Shown: positions 63,028-64,000 of the stretch, in pieces
How the letters are laid out: the number at the start of each line of letters is the position of its first letter
Position numbering within the stretch: position 1 is the stretch's first letter
Origin: Promethearchaeota archaeon
GTDB taxonomy: Archaea; Asgardarchaeota; Lokiarchaeia; Sigyniarchaeales; SOKP01
Direction: 5' to 3'
Length of the DNA stretch: 64,000 nucleotides
NCBI GenBank assembly: GCA_019057795.1
Contig: JAHLWS010000031.1
Location: forward strand, 1-64,000
Translations under genes and position numbers: made by a program
The notes under the pieces: generated by a model
Databases searched by the model: none
Seen by the model: the letters and a program-made list of their open reading frames with translations, nothing else
What the model was told of the DNA's origin: nothing

Positions 63028-63915
63028 ATGGCCGAAGCAGCAAAATTACTGGAGAAAAAAAAGCTGGATAAGGAAGATTTAAGAATTTTAATGGGAATTG
63101 AGATCGGAATGAAAAGATCTAAATATGTTACGGTAAATAACATAAAATTCTATTCTAGGAATCCAATAGAAGAAACCTTATTTCGTCTTAAAAAGGTACA
63201 TAAATTAGATTTAATAGTAAGAGATTCTTCTAAAAATGATATAGCATATACCCTTAATTCTATTGGTTACGACGTACTAGGTCTTCACACCTTGGTTGAG
63301 AGAGAGATAATTAGTAAGTTAGGACCTATAATAGGTAAAGGAAAAGAATCAGATGTCTATGGTTGTATGGACGATAACGAAAATATTTACGCTTTAAAAA
63401 TATATAGGATGGGAAGGACCAGTTTTAAAAACATTAAGATGTTAAGAAGCTTTCTTGGTAACCGAAAACATTTATCTTGGTTGTATGTTAACAGACTTGC
63501 TGCTAAAAAGGAATTTGACGCTTTAAGTAAAATCTACGAACTTAAATTAGATACCCCTAAACCAATAGGATTTAATCGACATATGATAGTAATGTCATAC
63601 TTAAGAGGAAAAGAATTAGCGTATTATCAAAATCTTAAAAATCCAAGTAAGATTTTTAACAAGATCATCAAACAAATTAAAATAATTTATCAAAAAGCAA
63701 ACATGATCCATGGAGATCTAGGAGAATTCAATATAGTAATAGATAATAAAGGAAATATATTAATAATCGATTGGCTACAATGGATTCCGTCAGATCACCC
63801 AAACGCAAGATCAATTTTAGAAAGAGATATTGGAAATCTGTGTAACTTCTTTCAAAAGAAATACCATATAGAAAGCAACCCTGTAGAGATTATTCAATCA
63901 TTTAAAAAAAGGTAA
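63028..63915 (+). CDS. rio2: RIO2-type serine kinase
   Basis: This 295-residue protein has an N-terminal winged helix (about 1-90), then GKGKESDVYGCMDD (about 106-119, the glycine-loop equivalent), YALKIYRMGRTSFKN (about 126-140, typical RIO2), catalytic HGDLGEFNIVID (about 228-239) and the metal-binding IIDWLQWIPSDHPNA (about 246-260). RIO2 acts as an ATPase/kinase in small-ribosomal-subunit maturation in archaea and eukaryotes. All catalytic blocks are intact. It is the last complete rightward gene, with a convergent partial gene 8 bases downstream. Confidence 0.95.
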   Translation: MAEAAKLLEKKKLDKEDLRILMGIEIGMKRSKYVTVNNIKFYSRNPIEETLFRLKKVHKLDLIVRDSSKNDIAYTLNSIGYDVLGLHTLVEREIISKLGPIIGKGKESDVYGCMDDNENIYALKIYRMGRTSFKNIKMLRSFLGNRKHLSWLYVNRLAAKKEFDALSKIYELKLDTPKPIGFNRHMIVMSYLRGKELAYYQNLKNPSKIFNKIIKQIKIIYQKANMIHGDLGEFNIVIDNKGNILIIDWLQWIPSDHPNARSILERDIGNLCNFFQKKYHIESNPVEIIQSFKKR

Positions 63916-63923
63916 ATTTAGAA

Positions 63924-64000
63924 TTAATGCTTATTAAGACTTCCATGAATAATCACATCTTCTATATTCTCTAAAAACTCAGTCTTAAGGTCTATTGTAT
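63924..64000 (-). CDS. C-terminal end of an unknown leftward protein (partial)
   Basis: A frame enters from the right edge on the minus strand and ends at TAA 63924-63926. It reads LKTEFLENIEDVIIHGSLNKH, with no stop back to the edge. Composition is natural and the convergent position next to rio2 fits, but the 25 residues do not identify a family. Confidence 0.4.
   Translation of the reverse strand, partial: TIDLKTEFLENIEDVIIHGSLNKH

Noticed and set aside
1..64000. CRISPR array, insertion sequence or integrated element
   Set aside because: I found no regularly spaced direct repeats, no transposase or integrase, and no att-like duplication at the tRNA. Only the modular nuclease gene hints at mobility.

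Overview
The window is AT-rich DNA from an archaeon of the Asgard group, most like Lokiarchaeia (Promethearchaeota). The evidence is a full-length conventional actin (17523-18668), two Ras/Rab-like small GTPases with the WDFAGE switch motif (7923-8524 and 43124-43669), a probable gelsolin-like domain fused to membrane helices (62145-62930), archaeal information-processing genes (RNA polymerase subunit Rpb6/RpoK, aEF1-beta, RIO2 kinase, Hef helicase-nuclease) and a tRNA-Val gene with an archaeal-type bulge-helix-bulge intron. Bacterial-type genes (MutS, MutL, catalase, PAS histidine kinase) are mixed in. Several starts are consistent with leaderless transcripts: a TTTATATT box lies 26-27 bases before the ATG. 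Genes inside operons often have Shine-Dalgarno sites.

Layout. 1-2700: the tail of an unknown gene, then a phosphate uptake block (two DUF47/PhoU-like proteins around a PiT permease). 2800-6100: a small zinc-binding protein and the TldD/PmbA pair. 6100-8530: a DUF1616-like protein, a frameshifted UDP-glucuronate decarboxylase-like gene and a small GTPase ending in a zinc ribbon. 8800-14500: class III aminotransferase, Hef, a frameshifted nuclease-like gene, tRNA-Val and rpoK. 14500-20000: small regulator-like protein, GNAT, leucine-rich-repeat protein, actin and a large unknown protein. 20057-32834: one long leftward operon of eleven redox genes, HdrC-HdrB-HdrA(split)-MvhD-HdrA(fused)-MvhD/FlxD-FlxC-FlxB-FlxA-FrhB. 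Three tandem Cys-rich microproteins and a flavodoxin-ferredoxin gene lie just outside it. 35500-43000: catalase with a divergent Lrp-type regulator, a Cys-rich microprotein, a GMP synthase ATPase subunit, MsrA and an acyl-CoA synthetase. 43100-53000: second GTPase, an alpha/beta hydrolase interrupted by an amber codon, a zinc ribbon/aEF1-beta pair, MutL and MutS. 53200-62000: two tandem enoyl-CoA hydratase paralogues, a lipase-like hydrolase and a complete 2-oxoacid:ferredoxin oxidoreductase (PorG apart from PorDAB) with a PAS histidine kinase between the parts. 62100-64000: gelsolin-like membrane protein, RIO2 kinase and the end of a leftward gene.

Together the metabolic genes suggest an anaerobe that makes reduced ferredoxin through Por, balances electrons through a flavin-based Hdr/Flx complex with NAD(P)H and possibly F420 entry points, handles acyl-CoAs, and defends itself against oxygen with catalase, MsrA and possibly thiol-rich small proteins. 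No hydrogenase or CO dehydrogenase catalytic subunit is in the window. Four reading frames are broken (three single indels and one in-frame TAG). These may be real decay or assembly errors.
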